64,000 bases of DNA from Acidobacteriaceae bacterium (lineage in GTDB: Bacteria; Acidobacteriota; Terriglobia; Terriglobales; Acidobacteriaceae): the NCBI GenBank assembly GCA_003165075.1, contig PLSM01000188.1, positions 95,095 to 159,094 of the forward strand, read 5' to 3'. Position numbers and translations under genes: made by a program. Under the pieces are notes generated by a model, which searched no databases, was not told where the DNA came from, and saw nothing but the letters and a program-made list of their open reading frames with translations. Numbering within the stretch: the stretch's first letter is position 1; each line of letters opens with the position of its first letter. Shown in pieces: positions 40,565 through 48,540 of this stretch.

Positions 40565-42208
40565 TTAAATCGACACCAGTTCTCCCGGCTTCAACTTGTT
40601 CAGGTGAGCCTCAAAGATCACCCGCGAGACATATACCGCCGTGAACAGGTTGGCAGCCAGACCAAAGGTCAGCGTAACTGCGAAGCCCTTCACCGGCCCG
40701 GTTCCAAACAGGAACAGGATGGCGGCCGAAACGATCGTCGTTACGTGCGTATCCACAATGGTCACCCAGGCATGGGCAAAGCCCTGGTCCACTGCCGCCG
40801 AGGGCGCCTTGCCTGCCCGCACCTCTTCGCGAATGCGCTCAAAGATCAGCACATTCGAGTCCACGCCCATGCCTATGGTCAGAATTACTCCGGCGATGCC
40901 CGGTAGCGTCAGCGTGGAGCCTGTGTAGCCCATGAATCCCAGCAGAATCACCAGGTTCAAAATCAGCGCCAGATCTGCGTTGATGCCCGAACCCCGGTAG
41001 TAGATGAGCATGAAGATCATCACCACCAGCACGCCCACGATCGCCGCCGTCACGCCTTCTTTCACCGAGTCGGCTCCCAGCGACGCGCCCACCGTGCGGT
41101 CCTCAAGATAGATCAGCGACGCTGGCAGCGCGCCGGTGCGCAGCATCTTCGACAGAATCTCTACTTCATCCGCCGAGAAGCTACCCCGAATTTCCCCCGA
41201 GTCGCGGATGGCGCTCTCGATGTTGGCTACTTCCTTCACCCGTCCGCCCAGGACCACCGCCATGCTGTGGCCCACGTTGGCGCTGGTGTACTCGTAGAAT
41301 TTGTCGCCCGCCTCGTTGGTCAGCGTAAAGTGAACCGTCCGTTGCCCGGTGTTCGAATCGGTGCCCGGATCGGCGGAGCGGAAGTCTGTGCCGGCCACAA
41401 TCGCAATGCGCTGCAGCACATACACGCTGTCCGCATCCGACCCCGTCGCCATGGCTCCCGAGCCATGCACCAGTTCTTCGTCCGGCGGAACTGCGCCGCC
41501 CACACTGGCCATCGCCGCCTGCTCATCCTGGTACGGGCCGCCCACTACGGCGTGAATCTCCAGCCGCGCCGTCTCTTGAATAAGGTTCTTCACCCGGTCC
41601 AGATCTTCGATGCCCGGCAACTCCACCAGAATCTGGTTCTGACCCAGACCGTACTCCTGAATTACAGGCTCGCTCACACCCAGCGTGTCCACCCGGTCGC
41701 GAATCGTTTCAATCGCCGTCTGGACGGTCTTCTTCTCCAGTGCCAGTTCCACAGGCTGTTTCATCGTCACCGTGAAGCTGTTGTCCGCACCGCCGCCGGT
41801 TACGTCGTACTCGTTCGAATACTTGCCCTCCAGCGTCGAACGCACATCGCTGGCCTTGCCCGGCGCGATCCCTTCCACCCGGATTACTCCCGGCTTGGCC
41901 GTCGGATCATCTGTCTTGCTCAGCGGATATGGCTTATAGACCTGAGAGAAGCTCAGGCCAGCCTTCTTCAGATCCTGCTGGATACGTTCCACCGTGTTGT
42001 CGGTCTCAGCGCTCACCGCCTCCAGCACTTGCACCTGCAAGATCAGGTGGGCGCCGCCGCGCAAGTCCAGTCCCAGGTGAATGCGCTGGGTCATGGCCGC
42101 CATCAGGGCCTTGCCGCTTACTCCCGCAGGCACCCCGATAATGCCGTAAATGCAAATCGCCAGGAGGCCGATGATGAGAGCAATTCTGCCGCTAAGATTC
42201 TTTTTCAT
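40565..42208 (-). CDS. secD: Protein translocase subunit SecD
   Basis: A 547-residue RND-family protein: N-terminal helix (IALIIGLLAICIYGIIGVPA), IHLGLDLRGGAHLILQV, the P1 periplasmic domain (DRVDTLGVSEPVIQEYGLGQ, NQILVELPGIEDLDRVKNLI), then five helices with GVILTIGMGVDSNVLIFERI and FLFGTGPVKGFAVTLTFGLA. It works with SecF and YajC. It lies 44 bases after yajC. Length and motif order are normal. Confidence 0.97.
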   Translation of the reverse strand: MKKNLSGRIALIIGLLAICIYGIIGVPAGVSGKALMAAMTQRIHLGLDLRGGAHLILQVQVLEAVSAETDNTVERIQQDLKKAGLSFSQVYKPYPLSKTDDPTAKPGVIRVEGIAPGKASDVRSTLEGKYSNEYDVTGGGADNSFTVTMKQPVELALEKKTVQTAIETIRDRVDTLGVSEPVIQEYGLGQNQILVELPGIEDLDRVKNLIQETARLEIHAVVGGPYQDEQAAMASVGGAVPPDEELVHGSGAMATGSDADSVYVLQRIAIVAGTDFRSADPGTDSNTGQRTVHFTLTNEAGDKFYEYTSANVGHSMAVVLGGRVKEVANIESAIRDSGEIRGSFSADEVEILSKMLRTGALPASLIYLEDRTVGASLGADSVKEGVTAAIVGVLVVMIFMLIYYRGSGINADLALILNLVILLGFMGYTGSTLTLPGIAGVILTIGMGVDSNVLIFERIREEVRAGKAPSAAVDQGFAHAWVTIVDTHVTTIVSAAILFLFGTGPVKGFAVTLTFGLAANLFTAVYVSRVIFEAHLNKLKPGELVSI

Positions 42209-42252
42209 GCTTCCAAGTCTCTAGTACAAAAAGTAAAAGCCCAATGGGCAAG

Positions 42253-42585
42253 TTAAGAGGCCGAAGAACTTTCCTGGGTGGTCACCGAGGCAATCGCGCT
42301 CTTGGCCACTTCCAGCTTCACGCCGTCCGGAGCCACGCGGATCACCATCACGTCGTCCTTGATGGAAAGAATAATCCCGCGGATGCCGCCGGCGGTCGTC
42401 ACCCGGTCCCCCGCTTTGATGCTCCCCAGCATCTGCTGCCACTGCTTCTGGCGCTTCTGCTGCGGACGGATCATTACCAGATACAGGACCGGAATCAATA
42501 ATAGGGGTAGAAGCATCGGGATACTGCTCCCGGCTCCCCCGGCGGGTGTTCCCGCCAACCATGCCAAGCTCGTTGCCACACTCAT
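42253..42585 (-). CDS. yajC: YajC accessory subunit of the Sec translocon
   Basis: A 110-residue protein with one helix (PMLLPLLLIPVLYLVMIRPQ) followed by the family signature IRPQQKRQKQWQQMLGSIKA and GDRVTTAGGIRGIILSIKDD. ATG 42585 (MSVATSLAWLAG) is preferred over a GTG 12 codons upstream. The order yajC-secD-secF is the standard one and supports the call. Confidence 0.95.
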   Translation of the reverse strand: MSVATSLAWLAGTPAGGAGSSIPMLLPLLLIPVLYLVMIRPQQKRQKQWQQMLGSIKAGDRVTTAGGIRGIILSIKDDVMVIRVAPDGVKLEVAKSAIASVTTQESSSAS

Positions 42586-43133
42586 CCTTTGCTCGCCCCG
42601 GCCGCAAACTCCGGCTGCCACTCAGGGCACAGGCATACCCGGACATCTGCCGGGCGCCTGAAAAATAGGTTTGTCTCCGGGAACGGTCCTGGCCTCCATA
42701 TAGTTCCGGCTCAGGCTCTGGAAGGAGGGCCAGGCCGCCGCGCGCCGGGACTTGATTTCTGTCCCGTACCCGCTTGAAACCTATGACCCAGCTGCCGTCT
42801 GCTTCCTGTTCGACACGGCCTTCCTTCGAAGCTCAAGGAGAGTGCTAACCCGCTACCGCTGCATCTAACCCTGAAAGATCCCGAAAGAGTGCCTACAGAG
42901 ATAAGAAACGTGTAACCGTGCGTGTGTCAAGGCTGCTGCGCACGGTCTAGCCCTGCCGTTGCGCTCTTTACCTCCCCTGTGAGTGCCCCGGCATCCACCC
43001 CGTCGCTCCTTACAAAGCCCTTACAGATTGTCTTCTCCATCCTTACAGGCGGTCATTTCTTCTGGATACAGCAGCCTGACGCTCTTTTTGACGTGCCTTT
43101 CCCGCACGCCCGAATGCGCCGGAGGGAGCCACC
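42586..43133. other. 548-base intergenic region between yajC and a small rightward gene
   Basis: No gene of recognisable family is seen. The leftward side must hold the sec operon promoter, but no strong box was found. The rightward side holds three CCTTACA direct repeats (listed separately) about 90-130 bases before the small membrane-peptide gene. Confidence 0.5.
43008..43047 (+). promoter_or_regulatory. Three helically phased CCTTACA direct repeats
   Basis: CCTTACA occurs at 43008-43014, 43019-43025 and 43041-43047, so the starts are 11 and 22 bases apart, all on the same face of the helix. This is the usual layout of OmpR/PhoB-type response-regulator sites. The next gene is the 37-aa peptide at 43134. 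The regulator itself is not in the window. Confidence 0.5.
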
Positions 43134-43247
43134 ATGACACACGCCAATGACGCCGACATCCTTTTTCTAATACCTGTGGGATTGGCGATATCCTTCATGC
43201 TCTGGGTCATCTGGGCCATCGAGAAGCAAATCAGAAAAGGACGGTAG
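43134..43247 (+). CDS. 37-aa single-pass membrane peptide
   Basis: ATG 43134 follows GGAGGGAG by about 5 bases, a very good ribosome site. The product starts MTHANDADILFLIPVGLAIS, forms one hydrophobic helix (about residues 9-28, ending FMLWVIWAI) and ends in a basic tail EKQIRKGR, giving an N-out/C-in orientation by the positive-inside rule. It resembles in size small oxidase or transporter subunits (CcoS, KdpF), but lacks their signatures. Direct repeats upstream suggest regulated expression. It lies 14 bases from the convergent FmdE-like gene. Confidence 0.65.
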   Translation: MTHANDADILFLIPVGLAISFMLWVIWAIEKQIRKGR

Positions 43248-43261
43248 GCGCCGCCCCTTGA

Positions 43262-43876
43262 CTAAGCTTGCTTCCTGTCCGGCTTCCAATAGTGCAACTC
43301 CGGCTCGGCGCAGCTCAGGCAGAGCCGCTGGCCCTCAATCTCGCTGAAGCGCCCAAAGTTCACACCCTCCCCGCACCGCGGGCACAGAATCCGCTCCCCC
43401 TTGTAACCGGGCAGTTCCGCTGGATCCACGTCCACCCTCACCCACTCCTCGCGAAAAAGCTGCGCGTCAGCCAGTTCGCGGTAGGCCGCCATCTGCTGCC
43501 CGCTCTTGCTTTCGATATGGCCGTAGAGCGCCCGAGACAGTTCCCGCGATTCCTCTAGCGCCACTACCCGCACGCCTCTCCCCGACGCGAGATCGACAAA
43601 CGTAGCCGCCATCTTGCCCCAGTCGCGAAACTTCAGCGTCCGCTTGCCCAGCCGGCAGCCGGTCACCAGGCCGATGGCGTCGGTGGCGCAGCGATCAATC
43701 TCCACAAACGTCACCAGCCGCTTGCGGTCCGCGCCCTCCGGATCCATCAGCCCCAACTCACCCCGCAGCCGGCTCAATCCCAGCACTGCCATGCGCACAC
43801 CCAGAACCTGTCCCGGGCACATGTGCCCATGCGCCGCCTCCGCCCTCCGCAAAAGCTCGTCCAAGGATTCCATCAT
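43262..43876 (-). CDS. FmdE-like protein with C-terminal zinc ribbon
   Basis: A 204-residue member of the FmdE family (named after a subunit associated with formylmethanofuran dehydrogenase). Seen: AEAAHGHMCPGQVLGVRMAV, the cysteine in VEIDRCATDAIGLVTGCRLG and KFRDWGKMAATFVDL. The C-terminal zinc ribbon has CPRCGEG and CLSCAEPE. Homologues occur widely in bacteria that do not make methane, often near molybdenum/tungsten or formate metabolism genes, so a role in metallo-enzyme maturation is plausible. There is no such gene nearby here. Confidence 0.82.
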   Translation of the reverse strand: MMESLDELLRRAEAAHGHMCPGQVLGVRMAVLGLSRLRGELGLMDPEGADRKRLVTFVEIDRCATDAIGLVTGCRLGKRTLKFRDWGKMAATFVDLASGRGVRVVALEESRELSRALYGHIESKSGQQMAAYRELADAQLFREEWVRVDVDPAELPGYKGERILCPRCGEGVNFGRFSEIEGQRLCLSCAEPELHYWKPDRKQA

Positions 43877-43918
43877 CGCGTCTTTTCCGCTGCTCCGCCG
43901 GCCCGTCCGGTCCCCGCT

Positions 43919-45562
43919 CTATTCCCCGCCCAGATCGGCCTTCCAAAAAAGAGTCAGCAGTTGCACCTGGTTGTCGTTGCTCCAGGCATCGAAGGTGCGC
44001 GCCACCACGCCGGGCTTTGTGCCCGCCGCATCCGCCAGCAGGCCCAGATACTCCGTATACGAACCGTTCCCCGCATCATTCGCAGGTTGGGGCTCTCCAT
44101 CTCTCGGCCTCCTGTTTTCAAAGCCCTCCCGGTTTGCCGGATCCCATCCCCACGTCAATTCGACTGCGCTCACGGGCAGCCCCGCATCGGCCAATCTGTC
44201 CGCTTTGCCCGGAAAGCGCTGGATAAAGATCGCCTGGTCCACCCAGTCCACAATCGTATACAGCGGCGTGCGCGTATAGAGCGCCAGCAGCACAAAATCC
44301 GACGTGGCCAGGTGTTGCACGCTCTCGATGCCCTCTTCCAGCAGCCGCTGTTCTTTCCAATAATCGATCCCTTGCACCAGTTGCAGGCTCATCTCATTGC
44401 GCTTCGGCGCGGTCTCCGACTGGAACAGTTTGGCCCGCAGACCGCGCACCAGGCTATCGAATACGGCTACGCTGGCCGTGGCCAGAAGAAAATAGAAATG
44501 CGGATCGAGCTTGTCCGTAGTGAACCGCAGCACCCCCGCCAATCCCAGCGAGAGGATCACTCGATAGGCCGCCCACCAGAACATCTGTCCGCTGATATCC
44601 CAGACAAAAATGCGCCGCACCATAATGCCCGTGTTAAAGACAAAGCTGCCCAGGAACGCATAAATCAGGTAACTCGGAGGAGTGAGCCCCCCGCTGCTGC
44701 AGAACGCTCGTAACCTCTCGACCCAGCATGCCACCCACTGGCTGCAATTCAGCGTTGTGTCGCTGCCTGCACCCGGCGCACTCTGCGCCGCTGCCAAAAC
44801 TGCGCTTTGGGCCGGAGGCAGTGCACTCGCAGTTGTCGTCGGCGCGGTGTTCTGGCTGGACTCGCCGCCCGCCGCCCCGCCATTCGGCCCCGTTATCGCC
44901 TGAGGCGTCCCTTGAGCAGTCCCCTCGGAAGTCCCTTGCGCTGCCTCGCCCGTAACCGATGGAGAATGCCCGCGCCTCCTCAGCGGCAGGTCGGTGCCGC
45001 TCTCATGCGTTTTGTCGGGTGGTGAGGCGGCTTGCGTCTGCACCATTGCAGCCGCTTGTGCCGCTGTCTCGGCCTTCTTCGAGGTCGCGATGGTTGAGTA
45101 CCAAACCAGCACCATCAGGAACCCAATGAAATAGATGACACATAGAAACGCGGCCGGCAGGTGATAACGCAAGTCGTTCCATCTCGAAGATTTCCGCCAG
45201 CCCTTCAGCGATCTGCCGCCTTTGTGACTCTTCTCGATGCCGTCCTCGCCGTTGTCTCCGTAAATCACCCCGAAGACCGACGACTCCGGCGCCCCCGGCA
45301 TCTTTCTGTGGATCTCGGCCATCTCCTGGATCTTGCTCGCCGAGGCGAATCCGCGCACCTGGTAATGCAGCTCGATGAGCTGATTCTCCAGGTTCTTTCG
45401 CGTGCGCAGGTTCTTCTTATCCCGAATGCACAGTTCGAGCACGGTATCCAGGCGCCCCAGCAACGAGTTCGCCCGCCATCGAAGGCCGACAAGAACATGC
45501 AGGAACGTGACGACGAGCGGAGACAAAGACAGCAGGGTGGCTGCAACGAGAAGCATACCCAT
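43919..45562 (-). CDS. Uncharacterised polytopic membrane protein with a long variable linker
   Basis: A 547-residue protein I do not recognise. Layout: N-terminal helix (LLVAATLLSLSPLVVTFLHV), a cytoplasmic helical part of about 110 residues (LIELHYQVRGFASASKIQEM), a second helix (AAFLCVIYFIGFLMVLVWYS), then a 110-residue Ala/Thr/Gly/Gln-rich linker, then three hydrophobic segments (SYLIYAFLGSFVFNTGIMVR, AYRVILSLGLAGVLRF, FYFLLATASVAVFDSLVRG) and a ~200-residue soluble C-terminus with no catalytic motif seen. Two cysteines flank the linker end (LNCSQWVACWVERL). It lies leftward, behind the 243-aa exported protein (166-base gap with one dispersed hairpin). Confidence 0.6.
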   Translation of the reverse strand: MGMLLVAATLLSLSPLVVTFLHVLVGLRWRANSLLGRLDTVLELCIRDKKNLRTRKNLENQLIELHYQVRGFASASKIQEMAEIHRKMPGAPESSVFGVIYGDNGEDGIEKSHKGGRSLKGWRKSSRWNDLRYHLPAAFLCVIYFIGFLMVLVWYSTIATSKKAETAAQAAAMVQTQAASPPDKTHESGTDLPLRRRGHSPSVTGEAAQGTSEGTAQGTPQAITGPNGGAAGGESSQNTAPTTTASALPPAQSAVLAAAQSAPGAGSDTTLNCSQWVACWVERLRAFCSSGGLTPPSYLIYAFLGSFVFNTGIMVRRIFVWDISGQMFWWAAYRVILSLGLAGVLRFTTDKLDPHFYFLLATASVAVFDSLVRGLRAKLFQSETAPKRNEMSLQLVQGIDYWKEQRLLEEGIESVQHLATSDFVLLALYTRTPLYTIVDWVDQAIFIQRFPGKADRLADAGLPVSAVELTWGWDPANREGFENRRPRDGEPQPANDAGNGSYTEYLGLLADAAGTKPGVVARTFDAWSNDNQVQLLTLFWKADLGGE

Positions 45563-45658
45563 GGGGACCCTCCCGGGGATGGAGAGATGGGAATCAGGTG
45601 TCCATAGTACCTACGAATGTGTAATTTTGAACAGAAGAATCTTATCCGCCGACTCTCT

Positions 45659-45693
45659 GGGTGCCCCAGGTCCCGATTCTGGGACATGGGAAA
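45659..45693. repeat. Dispersed hairpin, stem type 1
   Basis: GGGTGCCCCAGGTCCCGATTCTGGGACATGGGAAA. Arms CCAGGTCCC and GGGACATGG pair with one mismatch (T opposite the usual C). It lies in the gap between the 243-aa exported protein and the 547-aa membrane protein. Confidence 0.72.
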
Positions 45694-45728
45694 ATACAAA
45701 TCTCAATTTGACTTTGTCCGCCGACCCG

Positions 45729-46460
45729 CTAGTTCGACTTCCCCGGCTGCTCCGTCTCCGGCTCATCGCCCGCGTCTTCCACCAGAACCGCCGACCCCGG
45801 CACGATATCGAAGCCCACCGCATCCTTGCCTGCAGGGTGAAACGTCACCTTCAGCGGTTCCCGCTGCCACTCCGCCGGTCCACATGCGGGAGCCGGACGC
45901 CCCTCTGCGTCCAGCGCTTCCAGCTTCTTCGCCAACACCGGCTTGCGGGCCGCCAACTGCGCCACCACCGCGTACAGGCTCTTGCCGCTGGCCGTCACGC
46001 CGCAATACGCCCCGTAGTCGCGAAACCAGCTCACCTGGCTCACCCCGGGGTCGTAGTCCGGCAGCTTCAGCGCCGCAATGTGTCCGGATGTGCGGTCTAC
46101 CAGCAGCCATGGCCCGCGCTGCCACACCCAGCGGCTCTGCTTCGCTCCCGGCTCCTGCTTCTCGCCGGGCAGGACATCGTTCAGTCGCAACGCGCGCCGC
46201 ACCACGAAGCTGCGCTCGGTCACATCGTGGGCATCGCCTGTGGTCCACTCCTTCACTTGCCCGTCCACCACCAGCGGGCGAATCTTCAGCGCATCCTCGG
46301 CCGCCGCCGCCCCTGCCGGGTCTCCAACCTTCGAGTAGCTCACCCGCCGCACCGCGCCCAGACCCACAACATGCACCTTGCGCGGAGCCGCCCGCAACTC
46401 CGGCGCAATGCCCACCAGCATTGCCATCGCCACAACCGCAAACCAGGCGTTCTTGCCCAT
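45729..46460 (-). CDS. Exported protein of unknown function, downstream of gatA
   Basis: A 243-residue protein with a Sec signal peptide (KNAWFAVVAMAMLVGIAPEL, RAA before PRKV). No family is recognised. The mature part looks beta-rich (KVHVVGLGAVRRVSYSKVGD, RWVWQRGPWLLVDRTSGHIA, YDPGVSQVSWFRDYGAYCGV) and contains two cysteines (AYCGV and PACGP). The C-terminal 20 residues are acidic. TTAGGAG lies 9 bases before the ATG. It begins 11 bases after gatA, so it is in the same transcript. Confidence 0.7.
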   Translation of the reverse strand: MGKNAWFAVVAMAMLVGIAPELRAAPRKVHVVGLGAVRRVSYSKVGDPAGAAAAEDALKIRPLVVDGQVKEWTTGDAHDVTERSFVVRRALRLNDVLPGEKQEPGAKQSRWVWQRGPWLLVDRTSGHIAALKLPDYDPGVSQVSWFRDYGAYCGVTASGKSLYAVVAQLAARKPVLAKKLEALDAEGRPAPACGPAEWQREPLKVTFHPAGKDAVGFDIVPGSAVLVEDAGDEPETEQPGKSN

Positions 46461-46471
46461 CCCGTTTGCTC

Positions 46472-47938
46472 CTAACTCTGTGCCGCCTCCACCGCTCGCG
46501 CCACACGGAAAGCCGTGCCCTCGTTCAAATGCGCGGCCAGCACCTGCATCCCCACCGGCAGCCCCGCTTGTGTTGCCCCGCACGGCACCGTCACTCCGCA
46601 AATCCCCGCCAGGCTCGCCGTCACCGTGTAGATGTCGGCCAGGTACATGGCCAGCGGATCGCCCGTTTTCTCGCCCAGCCTGAAGGCCGCCATGGGCGCG
46701 GTCGGCGTTACAATCGCATCCACCTCCGCAAAGGCGCGCAGATATTCCTCGGCCAGCAGCCGCCGGACTTGCTGCGCCTTCAGGTAATACGCATCGTAGT
46801 ATCCGGCGCTCAGCGCGTATGTCCCCAGCAGAATGCGCCGTTTCACCTCCGCGCCAAATCCCTCGTCTCGTGAGTGGCTGTACATCGCCGACAGCGTGTC
46901 GGACGCCGGCGAGCGGTAGCCATACCGCACCCCGTCAAACCGCGCCAGGTTCGCGCTTGCCTCCGCCGTCGCCACCAGGTAGTACGTCGGAATGGCGTAC
47001 CGTGTATGCGGCAGCCCCACCCGCTTCACCGCACACCCGGCCGCTTTCAGCGAATCAATTCCCTTTTCAATCGCCGCCCGAACCTCCGGGTCCAGCCCCT
47101 CGGCAAAATACTCGGCGGGCACGCCGATGCGCAGCCCCTCGGCCCCCTTGTCGCTCTCGACCGCGTAGTCCGGCACCGGCGCCGGCGAACTGGTGGCGTC
47201 CTTCGGGTCCTGCCCCGCAATCACTCCCAGCATCGTGGCCGCATCGCGCACGTTGGCCGCGAACGGCCCCACCCGGTCCAGCGACGAAGCAAATGCGATC
47301 AGTCCATAGCGCGAGACGCGTCCATACGTGGGCAGCACTCCCACCACCCCGCAAAAACTGGCCGGCTGGCGAATCGAACCGCCGGTATCCGACCCCAGCG
47401 TGGCCACGGCCATGTTGGCCGCCACCGCCGCTGCCGAACCGCCGCTCGAGCCTCCCGGCACCCGCTCCGTGTCCACCGGGTTGCGCACCGGTCCATACGC
47501 CGAGTTCTCGTTCGACGAGCCCATCGCAAACTCGTCGCAGTTCAGCTTTCCCAGCAGCACCGCGCCCGCCGCCTCCAGCTTGCTCACCGCCGTGGCGTCA
47601 TACGGAGGCCGGTAGCCCTCAAGAATCTTCGACCCAGCCGTTGCCGGCGCGCCTTTCATCACCAGCACATCCTTGATGCCCACCGGTATCCCGGCCAGCA
47701 CCCCCAGCGGATCGCCCTTCGCCGTCGCTGCGTCCACCCGTGCCGCCTGCTCCAGCGCCCGCTCTTTGGTCAGGCTCAAATACACATTCAGCCGCGGATT
47801 TACCTCCTCAATGCGCTCATAGTAGCGGGCAGCCAGATCGGTCGCCTTCACCCGGCCCGCGGCCAGGTCTCCCCGCAACTCCGCCAGAGTCTTCGGCTTC
47901 TCTACAAACGTTTCCGCTGCTTTCGTTTCGCTGGGCAA
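46472..47938 (-). CDS. gatA: Aspartyl/glutamyl-tRNA amidotransferase subunit A
   Basis: Amidase subunit of GatCAB, which converts Glu-tRNA(Gln) or Asp-tRNA(Asn) to the amidated form using glutamine. The 488-residue length is normal. The Ser-cisSer-Lys triad region is clear: Lys in GIPVGIKDVLVMKGAPATAG, the PGGSSGGSAAAVAANM loop and GSDTGGSIRQPASFCG. Other family strings: NPRLNVYLSL, AILLGKLNCDEFAMGSS-like LLGKLNCDEFAMGSSNENSA. gatC lies 144 bases upstream; gatB is not in the window. Confidence 0.97.
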   Translation of the reverse strand: MPSETKAAETFVEKPKTLAELRGDLAAGRVKATDLAARYYERIEEVNPRLNVYLSLTKERALEQAARVDAATAKGDPLGVLAGIPVGIKDVLVMKGAPATAGSKILEGYRPPYDATAVSKLEAAGAVLLGKLNCDEFAMGSSNENSAYGPVRNPVDTERVPGGSSGGSAAAVAANMAVATLGSDTGGSIRQPASFCGVVGVLPTYGRVSRYGLIAFASSLDRVGPFAANVRDAATMLGVIAGQDPKDATSSPAPVPDYAVESDKGAEGLRIGVPAEYFAEGLDPEVRAAIEKGIDSLKAAGCAVKRVGLPHTRYAIPTYYLVATAEASANLARFDGVRYGYRSPASDTLSAMYSHSRDEGFGAEVKRRILLGTYALSAGYYDAYYLKAQQVRRLLAEEYLRAFAEVDAIVTPTAPMAAFRLGEKTGDPLAMYLADIYTVTASLAGICGVTVPCGATQAGLPVGMQVLAAHLNEGTAFRVARAVEAAQS

Positions 47939-47990
47939 TGGAGCTTTCCTTCCTCGGGCCTCTCCGCGGGCCTCCTATGGCCTGCTTCTG

Positions 47991-48040
47991 CCTTGTTCAA
48001 CCTTGTTCAAGCTTGTTCAGTCTCATTCAGAATTGCTCAG
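47991..48040. repeat. Five-unit 10-bp tandem repeat between gatC and gatA
   Basis: CCTTGTTCAA, CCTTGTTCAA, GCTTGTTCAG, TCTCATTCAG, AATTGCTCAG follow one another without gaps. The first two units are identical and the others decay progressively. On the minus (transcribed) strand this is (C/T)TGAACAAGG-like. It lies within the 144-base spacer of the gat operon, just before gatA. Confidence 0.75.
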
Positions 48041-48082
48041 TCCTCGGCGCAACTTCCCGTGCCGCCTCTGCCGCACGCGCCC

Positions 48083-48394
48083 TTAGCGCTCAATCACCTT
48101 CGGCACCTTGAAGAAGACCTCGTCCGTCTCCGGCGCCTGGGACATTACGGCGCACCGGTCCAACGAGGGCAGCACAGCGTCCGCCCGTCGCGCGCCCGCT
48201 CCCTCCGCGCCTTCCAACTCGCTCACCTGCGCCAGCGGAGTCACGCCGGCCGTGTCCAGCTCGTTCAACTGCGCCACGTAGTCCAGGATGGCGTTCAGGT
48301 CATTGAGCATGCGCCCCGTCTCTTCCGGCGCCAGCTCCAGGTGCGCCAGTTCGGCCACCCGCTCCACATCTTTTACGGTTACTTTGGCGGTCAT
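48083..48394 (-). CDS. gatC: Aspartyl/glutamyl-tRNA amidotransferase subunit C
   Basis: A 103-residue stabilising subunit of GatCAB. The N-terminal KVTVKDVERVAELAHLELAP, then LNDLNAILDYVAQLNELDT and GVTPLAQVSE follow the family closely, as does the C-terminal DEVFFKVPKVIER. Start ATG 48394 (MTAKVTVKD) fits family N-termini better than the in-frame ATG 48430. gatA follows in the same direction after a tandem-repeat spacer. Confidence 0.94.
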   Translation of the reverse strand: MTAKVTVKDVERVAELAHLELAPEETGRMLNDLNAILDYVAQLNELDTAGVTPLAQVSELEGAEGAGARRADAVLPSLDRCAVMSQAPETDEVFFKVPKVIER

Positions 48395-48540
48395 GCCCCG
48401 GTCATCCCCATCTTCGGATTTCTCGATCATCCAGTCTTCCCGCAGCGTTGCGATGCGGGCGCCCCGGCTGCAGTTCCGAAGTTAGAGTATATAGCCCGGC
48501 CCTTTGCGAGTCTGCGTCGCGTCCGCCGCCTACACCGCGA

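Noticed and set aside
43134..43247. Assignment of the 37-aa peptide as CcoS or KdpF
   Set aside because: Only size and hydrophobicity fit; the SGQFDD signature of CcoS and the KdpABC genes are missing, so it is left unnamed.
43262..43876. Methanogenesis or C1-transfer pathway inferred from the FmdE-like gene
   Set aside because: FmdE-family proteins are widespread outside methanogens and no other C1 or molybdopterin gene is near.
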